The position numbers and the translations under genes were made by a program. 64,000 nt of DNA, taken from contig NW_024040485.1 of the NCBI RefSeq assembly GCF_014851395.1, positions 7,216,104 through 7,280,103 on the forward strand, read 5' to 3'. This document shows, in pieces, positions 1 to 11,543 of this stretch; positions within the stretch are counted from its first letter, which is position 1, and each line of letters starts with the position of its first letter. Origin of the DNA: Micropterus salmoides. Lineage: Eukaryota; Chordata; Actinopteri; Centrarchiformes; Centrarchidae. The notes under the pieces are model-generated. The model saw only the letters and a program-made list of their open reading frames with translations. It did not search any database and was not told where the DNA came from.

Positions 1-1524
1 TCTGTCACAGTTGTAATATTGCATGGATCAGTTCACAACTCTGATTATCATAAAAATACAGCTGAAAATAGGCTTTTGATTGTGCTTTGAGTTTTTCCTT
101 TTTGTTTTCTCAGAAAACATTTCCAGCAGAACAATGGTAATGTGTACTTATGTGCCTTACATAAACTGTTACCAAAGTGATGTATCATGGCCTGTTTGGC
201 TATAGAGGAATGCCAAATGTCGCTCATCATGTGAAATGTACCAAATAAAACATATTCCAAAATATTCCTGGCTGTTGTTTTATTGTTGTTAATTTATTTT
301 GTGGTCAGTATCAATCATTATTGCTATTATTGCACAATAATCCTTGAGTTAATTGATGGTTAAACCTAAAACGTGTCAATTTTAATGTGTGTGTGGCACC
401 ACATGTACCAATAATTGTAATGTTTTCCAAACCACATGTTATTTCCTACTAATTACCCTTATTATATTTAACATTTTCAGGGATTTTCAATCATCATAAC
501 CTTACTGGCTCCAAATTCAAATCAGATCTGGCTTTGTATGCAAGTGTTTCAGCTAATGTTATACAGGCCACTCTAAGATTTATCAGCTTATGACAGATAT
601 CAGCGTATAGGGCAGCTAGTACACTACAGTAACAAGAAATTGGAGCACAACATTTCCAAAGATATGATCATTAAAAGTTGTGCGCTTATGTTAAAAAATA
701 GATATAATCCGGTATACATTGTTATCAGATTTTCTTAAAACTCTAAAATATGAATACTGATATTGGCCTCAAAAACCAGGAGTCAGTCAGGCAGATATTT
801 TCCTGATCTAATCATCCATAATGTATGTCCTCATGTCTTCTATTCACTGGACGCTTGTTACCATACTGTCAAAATAGTCAAGAAAAGATTGACAGACGGC
901 CAAGCATTTTTTCCCCCACGTTGCTTATCTCTGGATCCAGCTTGTTGTGCAGAAATCTTTAAGTATAAAGTTAAATGCAATGTCAAAACTACTCAAAAAA
1001 ATTAGTTAGAAGGGGTTTTAATTGTCACATAACCAACATAAACATAGTCTACTCTGAGTCCTACATGGTCTTCTCTTATACTTTATGCAACATTAAAATG
1101 GGAATAGGCTATTGGGAACCCAGTCTGGGGCTGCTTCTGGGCATTATTAACCTTACTGCCTGTTTGCTGTCTGTATGATTGTGTATGTAGATGTTTGATA
1201 GTGTGTGTGGCTCCTTTCAAAAACACTTGCATGCACATATGCATTTATTTTTCCTGACAGTGGATTTGGGAGCTGCTGCATGTTTTTCTATGTTTTCCTA
1301 TCTCAATGTCACATTGACCATTCTTTTGTTGCATGGGGTGTACTGAATACTAAAACTGGGGCTCCATCTTTGGGTTGGGTTGAAGTAAAATTTTTATTTT
1401 TCATCATCTGAAGATTTTCTTGTAATTATTTTCTTTGGGGTATTGCACCATTTCATTTTACAATTTCTTATTATCTATTTATGAGGTTACTTTGTGTAAG
1501 TACACCATATAAACAAATGCAACT
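1..1524. other. AT-rich intergenic DNA, no gene seen
   Basis: This stretch is AT-rich. Its open frames are short, lack recognisable domains and show no exon-like splice context. I see no RNA gene. It may be intergenic, or intron or 3' UTR of a gene outside the window; the sequence does not decide. Confidence 0.5.
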
Positions 1525-1742
1525 AGGGCTTGAACTACAAATTATTTTCATTATTGATACATGTGCTTTTTTAAAATTATTATTATTTGGTCTTTCCTAT
1601 AGAATACAACAAAAATCACAACCAGAGAATGTTTGGCATTTTTGCTTTAAAAACATTGATTAATTGATTATCAAAATAGTTGCCAATACATTTTTGCTTA
1701 TCAACTAATAATTAATCAACTTGGGTAATCATTTCAGCTCTT
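1525..1742. repeat. Decayed MITE-like interspersed repeat
   Basis: The segment begins AGGGCTTGAACTACAAATTA and ends with ATTTCAGCTCTT, so the ends are imperfectly inverted. Between them lie AGAATGTTTGGCATTTTTGC and GATTATCAAAATAGTTGCC. I recall these words from a very common fish repeat whose intact copies start GGGCTGCAACTA and end GTTGCAGCTCT. The family name (hAT-type MITE) is from memory. The many differences suggest an old, inactive copy. Confidence 0.55.
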
Positions 1743-1895
1743 GATGCAAAAAATGAAAAATAGCACTACTAGTTGTACTTTTCCATTTTACTTAAATGAC
1801 ATTTCATTGAAACATATCTGCATTTTTTGTTTAGTTGAATGAGGAAAAAAAGCATGCAGAAAACCTAGACATTTGTTATCATTATAGTATTTCAA

Positions 1896-2611
1896 AAACT
1901 AGCAAGTCCACAACTTTGCCAACACAACCAAACATCAAGCAAATGCGACAACACATGACATAGCAAAATATTACTTATTTTATATAGTCGAACAGTAAAG
2001 CCTAGTTTCCAATAAACGATTTTTAGCCCGATTTGCTGCTCAGCGACCGCCAGGCTGTGATCTGGGGTAAATCGGTGGTCACCAGTTGTTATGTGTGAAC
2101 TACACAACAACGCATCAAAACGGCTCCCCGACACATCACTGATACATCGCAGGCACCAGCCAGATATCTAGCATGCCATATATCTGGAGGAGTCGGCCGA
2201 CTCGACATCCACTTTCAGCCAATGAGAGCAGGCAGCTATTTTTTCCCCCTTCTAAACACTTTTTGCTCACCTCCAGCTCTCTCTGTAGCTCAGACAATCC
2301 CTGCTACCTGCCTGTGCTAATCCATTCTTTCAGCCATATTTTTTGTCTTTATAATTGGTATCTTAATAATAACAAACAACAGCTGTTTTGTGTGCAGATT
2401 CACCTAATTTCCGTTTCACATTTCACGTTTTCTTGACGAAACGTGGTTTGGAGACCAGCGTCAGGTGACACAGCCGCTGTCAGCTCATGTACTGTGTGAC
2501 CCCCTGCCACTGATCAGTCACAGTGTGAACGCCACAACGATTTGGTAAGTTGTGTAGTGTGAACGGCACGGCCATCGGCAGACACTGAAAGTCGTGCAGT
2601 CTACACGAGCC
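1896..2611. repeat. Repeat-derived block, left part of a split composite repeat
   Basis: Positions 1915-1985 (TTGCCAACACAACC, then CAAATGCGACAACACATGAC) resemble 4167-4250 (TTGCTAACACAGGC, then CAAGCGCAACAACACACGAC), so the two flanks of the TTAA element at 2612-3987 share sequence. Inside is the inverted pair ACTACACAAC (about 2097-2106) and GTTGTGTAGT (about 2550-2559), as expected for a non-autonomous DNA element. No transposase reading frame is seen. Its family is unknown to me. Confidence 0.45.
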
Positions 2612-3987
2612 TTAAATGCGCTATATGTAAGTTTTTGATTTTAATAAATCAAAATTGTCAGTGGGCTCAAAACACACTGAGAAATGAAGCACATGCCTGC
2701 TTTCTCCGTTGCTTGCATCAGCCACTATTCTGCTTTTAATGTGAGGTCTCCGGGTCCCGAGCATCTCAGACTACAGCGACAACATGGAAGCTAACGACAT
2801 GCAGTCCACTAACACCATAAAACAACCGGCTCACAGCAAAACACAGGCTCCACGTAAGGATCCAAAACAACAATAAAGGTTTATGTGCTGAAGCCTATCA
2901 GACCAAACAGGTTCAGATGATGTCGAGTAAGAACAAAGTGAGCATTAGTAAAGCTGGAGAAACACAGAGAAAGTCATGTTAGCTCGCCGGCTAACGCAGA
3001 GCAGTTGAAATGTTATCCGGTGCAAAGTTATATAACGTTAGCTTTCCACATTACTTCACCAACTAACACGACCCATGTTACTATCCTTTGTATCACTGTT
3101 GATTTAGCCTGCATAGAGGATGTAACGGTAAAAAGCAAATGTGGAGCGATTTATTTACTAAAGGTAGCCTATAGTGATGCAGCCAGGAGCAGCCAACTAA
3201 CGCTACATTAGCTCGGACCTGCCGCTGTTTGCTTCGTAACGTTCAGTTTAGGTTTATTGTGGTTTTACCAATACTCAGGTACACAGCTTCTCCACCTCTC
3301 AGTCGCTGTAACTAACGTGACCCACATAACATAAAACACTGCAACAAAACAGTCACAACAACCCAGAGGAAGGAAGGGCCATGCACTAACACTAGTTAGA
3401 GTAAAGTTACTGACTGCGGCCTAACTGTTATAAAGTGTGACACAGTCTCAGTTATAATATTCAGTCCAGCTCACTACTTGTTTCATTATCATCCAGTACA
3501 TGTAGCTGTGCTGACATTGCTGAGCCTCCGGTGAAAGATACACAGATAGTAAAGATAGTTACTGAAAGCAGCAGACGAGCTAACGCTGTAGCACGTCGGC
3601 TAAATGCAGTAAATGTACCATGATCATGTAACGAGCATGGATTAGTTCAACCTGCAGCTGATAAAACTATTACTGTAACTTTGCAGTGGGAATTTACCTG
3701 AGTTTCCAGCTCTGTCTGTTCTCCCTGCCTGTCTATAGCTGTCACTCTCCCTTTTTTCGCGAGGATTGTGCCGCTGTGCGGCTTGCTGAGCTGAATGAAG
3801 TAACGTTACGGAGCCGTTGTTGATCCGCCTCTGAGACGGAAACGTTGAAATAACAGTATGACAGTGGTAGTGTTTTGGATTATGCTCGCTCATGACTTCA
3901 AGCGAGCACGAGTACGAGAACATGCCTGGTTGCAATCTTAGAACCGCACCGCTAGTGGCCGCTGGAAACTACATAATGCCCCTTTAA
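2612..3987. mobile_element. Non-autonomous DNA transposon with TTAA target duplication
   Basis: TTAA sits at 2612-2615 and again at 3984-3987. Just inside are imperfect inverted ends: ATGCGCTATATGTAAGTTT on the left, and on the right AAACTACATAATGCCCCT, whose complement reads AGGGGCATTATGTAGTTT. The 1.37 kb interior has no transposase frame, so the copy must have moved with enzymes made elsewhere. TTAA duplications are typical of the piggyBac and Kolobok groups. The ends do not start with CCC as piggyBac ends usually do, so Kolobok-like is my inference. It interrupts an older repeat block whose parts flank it. Confidence 0.65.
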
Positions 3988-4440
3988 GAAGGCCAGCTCA
4001 GCATCTGTCTTACAGCCTTTTATTTTTGAAGCTCTTTCCTACATCAGGCAGCCTCTTGCTTAGTCATTGTTTTCTCTTAGCGTCCTCTTTGGTCTCTTCG
4101 CCTCTGCCATTAGCCAACATTATGTCCAAAAAATCTACTGAGACCTGTTGCTTGCTCACCCGGGTTTGCTAACACAGGCAATCATAAGCAAGCGCAACAA
4201 CACACGACACAGCAAGCAGCTAATAAGTTATTATTGACCAGTCCAACAGCCAGAAGGCCAGCTCGGCATCTGTCTTGCATCCTTTCAGCTCTTTTAGCTC
4301 ACACCAATGAGTCAAAGCCTGTCCGATATTTACTCTTGTCCAGTCTCTTGCTCGGTCACTCTGTCATTTACTCTTCCTCGGTTCCTCTGACGTCTTCTTT
4401 GGTCTCTTCGTAGCCTCTCGAATAATATCCATACTGACGA
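3988..4440. repeat. Diverged tandem duplication, about 264 bp unit
   Basis: Positions 3988-4115 begin GAAGGCCAGCTCAGCATCTG and contain TCTTTGGTCTCTTCG. Positions 4252-4420 begin GAAGGCCAGCTCGGCATCTG and contain the same word, giving a spacing of 264 bp. The copies differ by substitutions and small indels, so the duplication is not recent. It is the right-hand continuation of the block split by the TTAA element. Confidence 0.6.
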
Positions 4441-4689
4441 TACCGAGCTAGCTTCTTCTAAAGAACTTACATTGTACTTACCAATGTACATGTAAAGTAT
4501 CAACACATCATTGTACCTTGTACAAAATGACAAACTGGCCCTCATTACCAGTGAGGAGGCACATACATTGGCTCACTTTTATTTACAAGTCTATGTTGTA
4601 TATGTTCCCCTCTTATCTTTGCACTTACATATCACGCAACATCAGTTCCTATAATTTGCATTCTGGTAACTTGTATTTGTAATCTGTAC

Positions 4690-5096
4690 CTACGGTCTGT
4701 ACAGAGCTCGGTAAGAAGGCCTTTAGTTATGCTGCCCCATCCACCTGGAACACATTGCAGACTGATTTGCAGTTGTGAAATCTGATCTTGATTTGGTGAA
4801 TTTAAACACTGCATGAAAGACTTGGAAGTAGACGGTATAAATTGTTGTCACTGCTTTTAAAATAACTAAATCCTTTAAACTTAAGGTATGTATAAATTGC
4901 ACTTTGTATAAAATGTCGTTTGTTTATGTATTGTAAGGGTCTTGTTAATTGTTCTTTGTTGTTGTGTGTGTGCTCGTGTTCATATTTGTCACTGTGCTTT
5001 GTCAATATGCTGCTATTTTGGCCAGGTCTCTCTTGGAAAAGGGGTTTTAAATCTCAATGATATCATCTGGTTAAATAAAGGTTAAATAAATAAAAA
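4690..5096 (+). mobile_element. LINE 3' end, truncated (CR1/L2/Rex1-like)
   Basis: Positions 4701-4778 read in frame to a stop and contain KKAFSYAAPSTWNTLQ, the typical C-terminal tail of the reverse transcriptase protein of fish LINEs. An AT-rich 3' UTR follows, with GCCAGGTCTCTCTTGGAAAA and the terminal run GGTTAAATAAAGGTTAAATA at about 5071-5090. The upstream polymerase domains are absent here, so this is a dead 5'-truncated insertion. The assignment to a CR1/L2/Rex1-type clade is from memory of such tails. Confidence 0.7.
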
Positions 5097-5369
5097 CATA
5101 CTTTTTGCTTCTTCTTATAGCTTGCTTGCTGAAGAATCGTGTTGATGCTGTAAAGCATTACAGAAAAGTGATTCCAATACAAATAGTGCAGTAGGGGCAC
5201 TGAGCCGAAGTGGCAATGACATTGACACCCTATGACAAGTCAGTGTACCATCAAAATGATTTTAAAGCTGTTATTTTAAGATAAAATACTACATATTGTT
5301 GCGTATACCAACGTCTTCACCTCTGTGACCGAGACTAACCTTCTCAGAACAACCCTTCAAAGTTTTAGA
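5097..5369. other. Short intergenic stretch upstream of sdhc
   Basis: No repeat signature or reading frame of note. It precedes the sdhc promoter. Confidence 0.5.
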
Positions 5370-5413
5370 TAACAACATCCGTCGACGTCACTTCCGTTCA
5401 CTGACTGTCAAAC
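5370..5413 (+). promoter_or_regulatory. sdhc core promoter / 5' UTR
   Basis: Just before the start codon are CGACGTCAC at 5383-5391, which is CRE-like, and CACTTCCG at 5389-5396, an ETS/NRF-2(GABP)-type site. The start itself sits in AACATGGCGCT, a YY1-like context. No TATA box is evident. ETS, YY1 and CRE sites close to the start are typical of TATA-less promoters of nuclear respiratory-chain genes. The CpG-containing sequence continues downstream to about 5660. The transcription start is not determined. Confidence 0.55.
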
Positions 5414-8400
5414 ATGGCGCTGCTCCTAAGGTCAGTACATCTGTGCTACATCAGTTTTGGGCTCGGGGAAAGCTCTTTGTGTCGTTTATCGGGGTGTTTA
5501 TGTCAAACAGTCATATTTACAGCATATTAACGTAACAGCCGATGACTCTGCCCGAGTGTGACTTTTTATCTTGGTTCATTATCCTTATATAGCGTCAATA
5601 TGGCGCGACACAGCGCTAGCTAGCGGGCTAACTCTTGGTGTTTTTGAAAGCTAGCAGAGAGTGGACTTTGGCTGTCTGAGTATAATTAATGGCTGAAGTT
5701 GTTATTTTGCTGCCTTCATATTGGCGTTGGAAGGCACAAACGTAATTAGCTGTTGATACGATAACGATATGCTTCCTAAATCGGAGTGTTTGCTCAGGTT
5801 TAGCTTGGAGCAAACTGGAAGTTAGTTAATTGCTACACTGTCTTTCATGCCTTTACCAGCAGAGTATTAACCAAGTAGAAAGTCAAGTGTGTGAACTTTG
5901 CCTTTCATTGACATTAGGAGGCTGTTGCAGGAGAGCACAGCAACACTCGGCTAATCAAAACAATGTTTGTCACTGCCCGGACAAGTTGGTTTATTCCTTC
6001 TTTCTCAGGGTGGAGATTTATTTAAACATATTCTCTATCAGACTGTATTGCTCTATACTGGAGTTTTTTGTAGTCACTTTTTGAGTTGTAACTGCTTGGT
6101 ATCGTAAAGCTGAAGGCTTTCCCCCAGTGTTGACCTGTACATCTGTTTTGAGTAGCATAAGAATAGTATGTAGAATAGGTGTTATTGAAATCATGCTGTC
6201 AGAAATATGATCTCATTTTCTTTGTAATGTTGGTGTACACAGCATAATTTATACCATTATTCACAGTATTAAAAATGTGTTCATTAATAGATGAAAGAAC
6301 AGCCCTTTTATTAAAAAAAGTTCCATATGTAAGTGGATATGTACTGGAGACTGTATATTTGCTTTTTTTTCTCCTTTATTTGACTCTAGACACAACATCC
6401 CAGATAGTAAGTACGGACTTAATTCTAACACTTCTTTCTTATATTTAGGACGTTTGCCCGCCAGGGTGTCTGTGTCGCCAGACCACACTACAGTGTCCTC
6501 TACAGACAGTGAGTTGTGTGTGTGTGTGTGTACTTGTAAGAGAGAGAAAGAGGGCTGCAACAAATCATAGCATTGATGCAGAGTTAAAACCTAAGTACTT
6601 TAAACTTCTGTACTGAAAATTATTTTTCCTCTCATCTACAGTGCTGCTCCCATGGGAACCACAGCTAAGGACGAGATGAACAAGTTTTGGTCCAAAAATG
6701 CCAGACTAAACAGACCAATGTCTCCTCATATCACCATCTACAAGTATGTGCATTATGTCACGTGCAGTACAGAGTATCGCCTGTTTTTTTCTTAAAGGGT
6801 GGAGATGACTCAGTTGTTCTCCATTTATGTTTTGTAATTTCAGTTTAATATTTTCCAGTGCACTTAAAATCCCCTGCAGCAGATTATCCAAGTTGAAAAT
6901 GTCACTGTTAAAGTCAATTTTCAGATCATACAGCCTTTTCATTCATTTTATGTTTGTAAAACAGCAGGACAAGCCACCATTACCAGAGATTTTTATGCTT
7001 TTGGATACATTTAGTGCAATGATGTACTGCTAGGCAGTTATGAGAATCCTACAACCTGCAGTAAAGATAACTGTTTTATTGAGTATGTGCCTTGGAATTT
7101 CTCACTACCTCTCCTTTCTGGTTCATTAAAAAAACCCTTCTCTATTATCTGGGATAATTGTTATTGTTAGTCTGTGTCTATGCCGTTTTGTCTCTGATAG
7201 TTGGACTCCTAACCACGGATTGTTTCTGACACCGGTGATCTAGTGATTTAACACTCTTTCACTTGTTTAAAGTTAGCTTTGTAAGAACATAAGCTTACAG
7301 CTGTACATGCAAACATTGGAAACTGTAGGTGAAAGTGTCATTTGAAATAAAATCAAATAAAAATCTACCATGGCTTGCAGCTTTACCTTGTAAGTCTCAA
7401 CCACTTTGAGTTAGCATTGCTGCCTGTAGCTGACAAAAGTCCCTTTTGTTTGTGTCTGTACTATGCCACTGTCATCTGCTACTTGCTGATGACAACCTGA
7501 GCCCAACCAGAAACAAAACAGTGACTCAGTCAGTCAGTGAAGGCTCGTTGCATTGAATTATACATATATCTGCTATTGTTGTAAATGTGTTTCATAATTT
7601 TTTGTGTTTCAGGTGGTCTGTTCCCATGGCGATGTCCATCACATTCAGAGGAACTGGAGTGGGGCTCAGTGGAGGTACACATCTCTTTTCTTTATTATCC
7701 ATGATTAAAGTTATAGATACGCTAGTGAATATTTTTTCAACTAGTTAGTCTCATCCTTTAAAATACCTAAATTATCCCACATAGAAACAAAAGTCTTTTC
7801 TGTTGTTATTCTCGTATCTAAGTGAAGCTGCAAGTGCCACTGTCAGCTTTTGATTGACCCTGAAAATCTCTTCAGGGCATTTCAGTTCATCACTATTGAT
7901 TTCTGCTAAGAGCATTTACTGGCATTACAAAACAAAAGTTGTTCAATACAATTCCGCCCTTTGCATGTGAAAACCAAGTCTACTACTGGACCGCTAACAA
8001 CATTTAGTCATTTACCTGGTGTAGAGGTTGAGCCTGTGTTACTGTGACATCGGATATCAGTACTGTTGACCTTGATGTACGATGCTGTATAAGCTGGGTC
8101 CAATTTTCTTTATATGGTAATTAGTTCAATAAAGGTCAGCACCCTCAACTGCCAGTTTAAAAACAGTCTTTCACAATGTCTCATTTTCCTAACAAAACAT
8201 TGCATGTGCTGAGTCACTGTGTCTCAAATCAACTTTCTGGCTACCTTGCTAAGGGACCTTAAACTAAAAATATCACCTGCTGAGAGTAATTTTTAAAAGC
8301 CATATTGATTAATATAACATTTTCATTGTAATGTTTAGATAGCTTTAGTTAATCTGATGTTAAGGAGAGTTTCTTCTACCATTAGACCTGTTATTAGGCC

Positions 8401-9241
8401 TTCATCCAAACGGCACAGAAAGAGAAGGCAGCCACTGAGGAGCCTGTTGATACTGGCCCATTTTTCATTGCACATAAAAAATGACTGTCCATTGGGTTCT
8501 AATGGTACAGTAACTTTTGTAGACTAACCCAGCAACCACAAATGATAGTAGCATGTTGATCCGTGATTTCTGACTTGTTGCTTTCTCTCATGCTTGCACA
8601 GCTAACGCCCATTCACATACACGCATTATCCAGTCTCTGGTCTCATTACTTCTGTCTGTGTCTAGCTGTCTCAGCCTTTGCCGTGGCTGCGTTGGTATTA
8701 CCGGAAAGTTACCCCTACTACCTGGACTTGATCCACTCGCTGTCCATCGGCCCCTTTCTCATTGGATTGGCCAAGTTCGGCATCGCCTTTCCGTTATCTT
8801 ACCACACCTTTAACGGCATCCGTCACTTGGTAAGACTTACTAATTTGATTCATAGGCGTAGCAAATGTTTGTCTTTTTCCCCTCATGTTAGAGTATGCAT
8901 GAGATTCTTTGGGTTGTTGCCATTACCAGCTTAAGCTGAGGAGTCCAGACACTAAAACTGCATAGAGACAGATCTCTATGCAGTTTGTTACATATTTTTA
9001 TTTTGTCTTGATTGCTAATTTCACCAGTTTCATGGAACATGTTATTATATCTGGCAAGATTTATAAGCTGATGGTGTTTCTTATGCCAAATATTTTTCTC
9101 TGTTTTCTCTTATTTGTTTCCTATTATTTAAATCAGAGTTGGGACCTTGGCAAGGGCTTCCGAATCCCAGAACTCTACCGCACCGGCTACACAGTTATTG
9201 GTCTGTCCATCATCACCTCCATAGCCCTGCTTTTGAAATGA
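5414..9241 (+). CDS. sdhc: Succinate dehydrogenase cytochrome b560 subunit, mitochondrial (complex II subunit C), complete
   Basis: The product is one of two membrane anchors of complex II. With SDHD it binds heme b and ubiquinone in the inner mitochondrial membrane. Coding exons are 5414-5430, 6449-6508, 6642-6743, 7613-7674, 8666-8829 and 9137-9241, all with AG/GT borders, joining in frame to 169 aa, the human length. Cumulative boundaries (77, 179, 241, 405 nt) match the human gene. Residues 1 to about 29 form a basic targeting peptide without acidic residues. Family motifs are RPMSPHITIY (50-59) and HTFNGIRHLSWD (127-138); His127 aligns with the heme ligand. Three hydrophobic helices lie at roughly 62-91, 105-128 and 147-168. 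Ser68 and Arg72, aligned with quinone-site residues, are kept, but residue 71 is Phe where the family usually has His. The start matches the human N terminus. Confidence 0.97.
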
Positions 9242-9341
9242 GAGGAGGGAGTCAAAAGGGATGTGGACTGGATTCACTGTTTGGTTTTTGTGTGTACGTT
9301 CTGTCTTGGCCTACAACAGGCCCCATTTCATCAAAGTATTA

Positions 9342-9347
9342 AATAAA
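9342..9347 (+). terminator. sdhc polyadenylation signal AATAAA
   Basis: A canonical AATAAA lies about 100 bp after the stop codon, inside TATTAAATAAAGG, which implies a short 3' UTR. Cleavage would be expected about 10-30 bp downstream. This is the first canonical signal after the stop. Confidence 0.75.
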
Positions 9348-10944
9348 GGATTATATTATGCTGTACGCAGAAAAGGTGTTGTGATGTTTTGTCCCTTGGA
9401 ATTAATTATACTCTGGAAAGCTTTGGGGTCATCAAATGCAGCAAGAGTGCAAAGTGCATGTAAACGTGACCCAGTTTATTTCACACTTGTTCTCAGTGTG
9501 AACAACAACCAGCGGGCAAAATTAGATGTGTCCTACATGTTATATCCTTATGTAATTTGTCTAATAGCGCTGTGACGTCAAATTCATTAATCACTTATCT
9601 TTGCCCTAAGTACTGCTCAGTCACTGCCAGCCCAACCAGTGTGCCAGTGTTGTCTCTGTGTACAGGAATGTGTGTTTGTGTCTGTAGAGTGGCTGTTTAC
9701 TGTAGGCTGTCATTCATATTTTACCTCATACAGGCTGCAGCTGCTCAGATGCATTTTTAAAATCAGGAAAGAGAGCGGCTGAAATGTGGAGTGGAAGCTG
9801 TGTGCGTACGAGTGTGAGAACAGGCTCCTCACCAGCAGCCTGCCTCAGGCCTTACCTCCCACTGAGCCACACTAGCTACACAGTGCACCTGAACAGCTTT
9901 TGTCCTGCAGTGTGAATAAAAGCAAGCCGTGATGTAATGTCAGATCCAACTCCATTTATGTAGGGTATACAGTAAAAAGTGCTCACAGGGGGGAAAAAAC
10001 AACAGTAAACGTTGTGGGGAGGAGGCTGCACCCATACGGTTTTGTACCACTTGGTTTGAAAACATTCAGATCAACGATTCAACGTGACCACTTAGTCTGG
10101 TTAGCGCCAACAAAATTGGCTTCTCAATTTGTTACGGGTGGCGTGGAGGGAAAATTCAACTTGTCAACTTACATTTCTTTTCATTTCGCTGTTGATAAAA
10201 TTTATTTGTCAGCCACACGTGATCAAATATATTGCTTACACAGTGTCAGTGTTTATAAATCTCAGAGTTAATTTAATGCTTTTGATAGAGTTATATTGTC
10301 CTCAGAGCCACATCAGCTCCATTACTGGACATCTCTATATTTAACAGTTACCAGCTCAAATTAATTGTCACTGTAAAAACAACACTTGTAAAATTGCTCT
10401 CTGTACCTGACGGCTGACTGCAGTGAATTTGGCATAAAGACATGTTACGCCTGAGCTGGAGATCCTTCGGACTGCAATTTTCTTTTGTGGGCAGAATTTT
10501 TGCCCGAACGCTGCAGGATATAAGACTGGATTTGCTTATAATCTGTTCACACATGAACCCTGTAGATATATCTCCCATTCTTAGAGAAAAACAAATGGAG
10601 ATAATAAAAACATGGGCTGTTCACTGGAGCTGTTCCCTGCAAGGAGTGAACACTTTGCCTCATAGTTATTGATGCAGATCTTTTGGTTTTGCTCTGATAA
10701 TATCACCATTATGATGTTTTGACGAGATAACCCGTGTGAAAGCAGTGGGGGATGGAGAGCGGGGGCTCTCCCCTTCTCTATGAGGCATAAAGGGACTAAT
10801 GATTATGCGGCGGCAGCACCCCCTACCGGGCGGCAAATTATTATCCACGGGGCTGCGGTCCTGATGCTGAGAGATGGTGAGGATGCTGCACAGAGCAGGG
10901 AGGGGGAGTATAAACCCGCTTTTGATCGAAAAAAATGTGTCACA
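9348..10944. other. Intergenic DNA between sdhc and the tRNA gene
   Basis: No convincing gene. The open frames here are short and lack domain signatures. A compositional change to more GC-rich sequence begins near 10740, before the tRNA gene. I recognised no repeat family. Confidence 0.5.
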
Positions 10945-11018
10945 GTCTCTGTGGCGCAATGGAATAGCGCGCTGGACTTCTAATCCAGAGGCTCCGGGTT
11001 CGAGTCCCGGCAGAGATG
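10945..11018 (+). tRNA. tRNA-Arg, anticodon TCT, intronless
   Basis: The 74 nt sequence folds as a full cloverleaf. The acceptor strand GTCTCTG pairs with CAGAGAT (first pair G-U), followed by discriminator G at 11018. The A box is TGGCGCAATGG. The anticodon stem CTGGA/TCCAG closes loop CTTCTAA, with anticodon TCT at 10979-10981. The T arm CCGGG/CCCGG carries the B box GGTTCGAGTCC. The anticodon stem continues directly, so there is no intron; some vertebrate Arg-TCT genes do have one. It decodes AGA codons. CCA is not encoded, as expected for a nuclear gene. The intact folding and a terminator argue for a live gene rather than a SINE head. Confidence 0.95.
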
Positions 11019-11036
11019 TGGTTGAAGGTGTTGTGG

Positions 11037-11041
11037 TTTTT
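11037..11041 (+). terminator. RNA polymerase III terminator (T5)
   Basis: The first run of five Ts after the tRNA lies 19 nt beyond its 3' end, in TTGTGGTTTTTGC. This is a normal position for Pol III termination. Confidence 0.75.
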
Positions 11042-11523
11042 GCTTGAGAGGAAACACAGTGATGGGGGGGAAAAGCTGAGACGTTGTTTAGTGCTTTTGC
11101 AACTAGGATGCATCTTACAAGGCTGCTCTGTACAAAACTGACGGATGGGTGATAAATAAATAGATAGATAGATAGATAGATAGATGGACGGTCATGAGCT
11201 ACTGACTACCAGAGATGTGTTAATTTTTGCAGAGGCCCAATACAAAGTTCATCTGGACTGAATTGTTATAGGAATTTCACAGTGAGCCTTTTCAGCGCGC
11301 AAAGGTCAGCGCTTTAATATGCAGATTTCAAACGGGCAAAAAGCCTGAAACCAGAACTCCGGTCGCACAGCACGAGCTTCGTTACAAGCCTATTGCTGTC
11401 CAGACTGCATGCTTAGGCTCCGGTCTTGCATGCGGCCATCACATAGCCACCGCTGGACAACACAGTGCCGCGTAGCATCGTCTCGTGAAAGTCAGTGGGC
11501 ACGCGCGCTCGCTCGCGCACGGT
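11042..11523. other. Intergenic DNA with a short GATA microsatellite
   Basis: A (GATA)n run occupies about 11161-11186. From 11280 the sequence becomes GC/CpG-richer. No coding evidence. Confidence 0.5.
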
Positions 11524-11543
11524 TTCAGCACCTGGGGCTGTCC
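11524..11543 (+). promoter_or_regulatory. Partial REST/NRSF (RE1)-like site
   Basis: TTCAGCACC matches the left RE1 half-site fully. After a 2 bp gap, GGGCTG matches GGACAG at four of six positions. It lies 3.5 kb upstream of the cadm3 start in a CpG-containing patch. RE1 sites silence neuronal genes outside the nervous system, and cadm3 is neuronal in mammals. One site found by eye is weak evidence. Confidence 0.3.
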
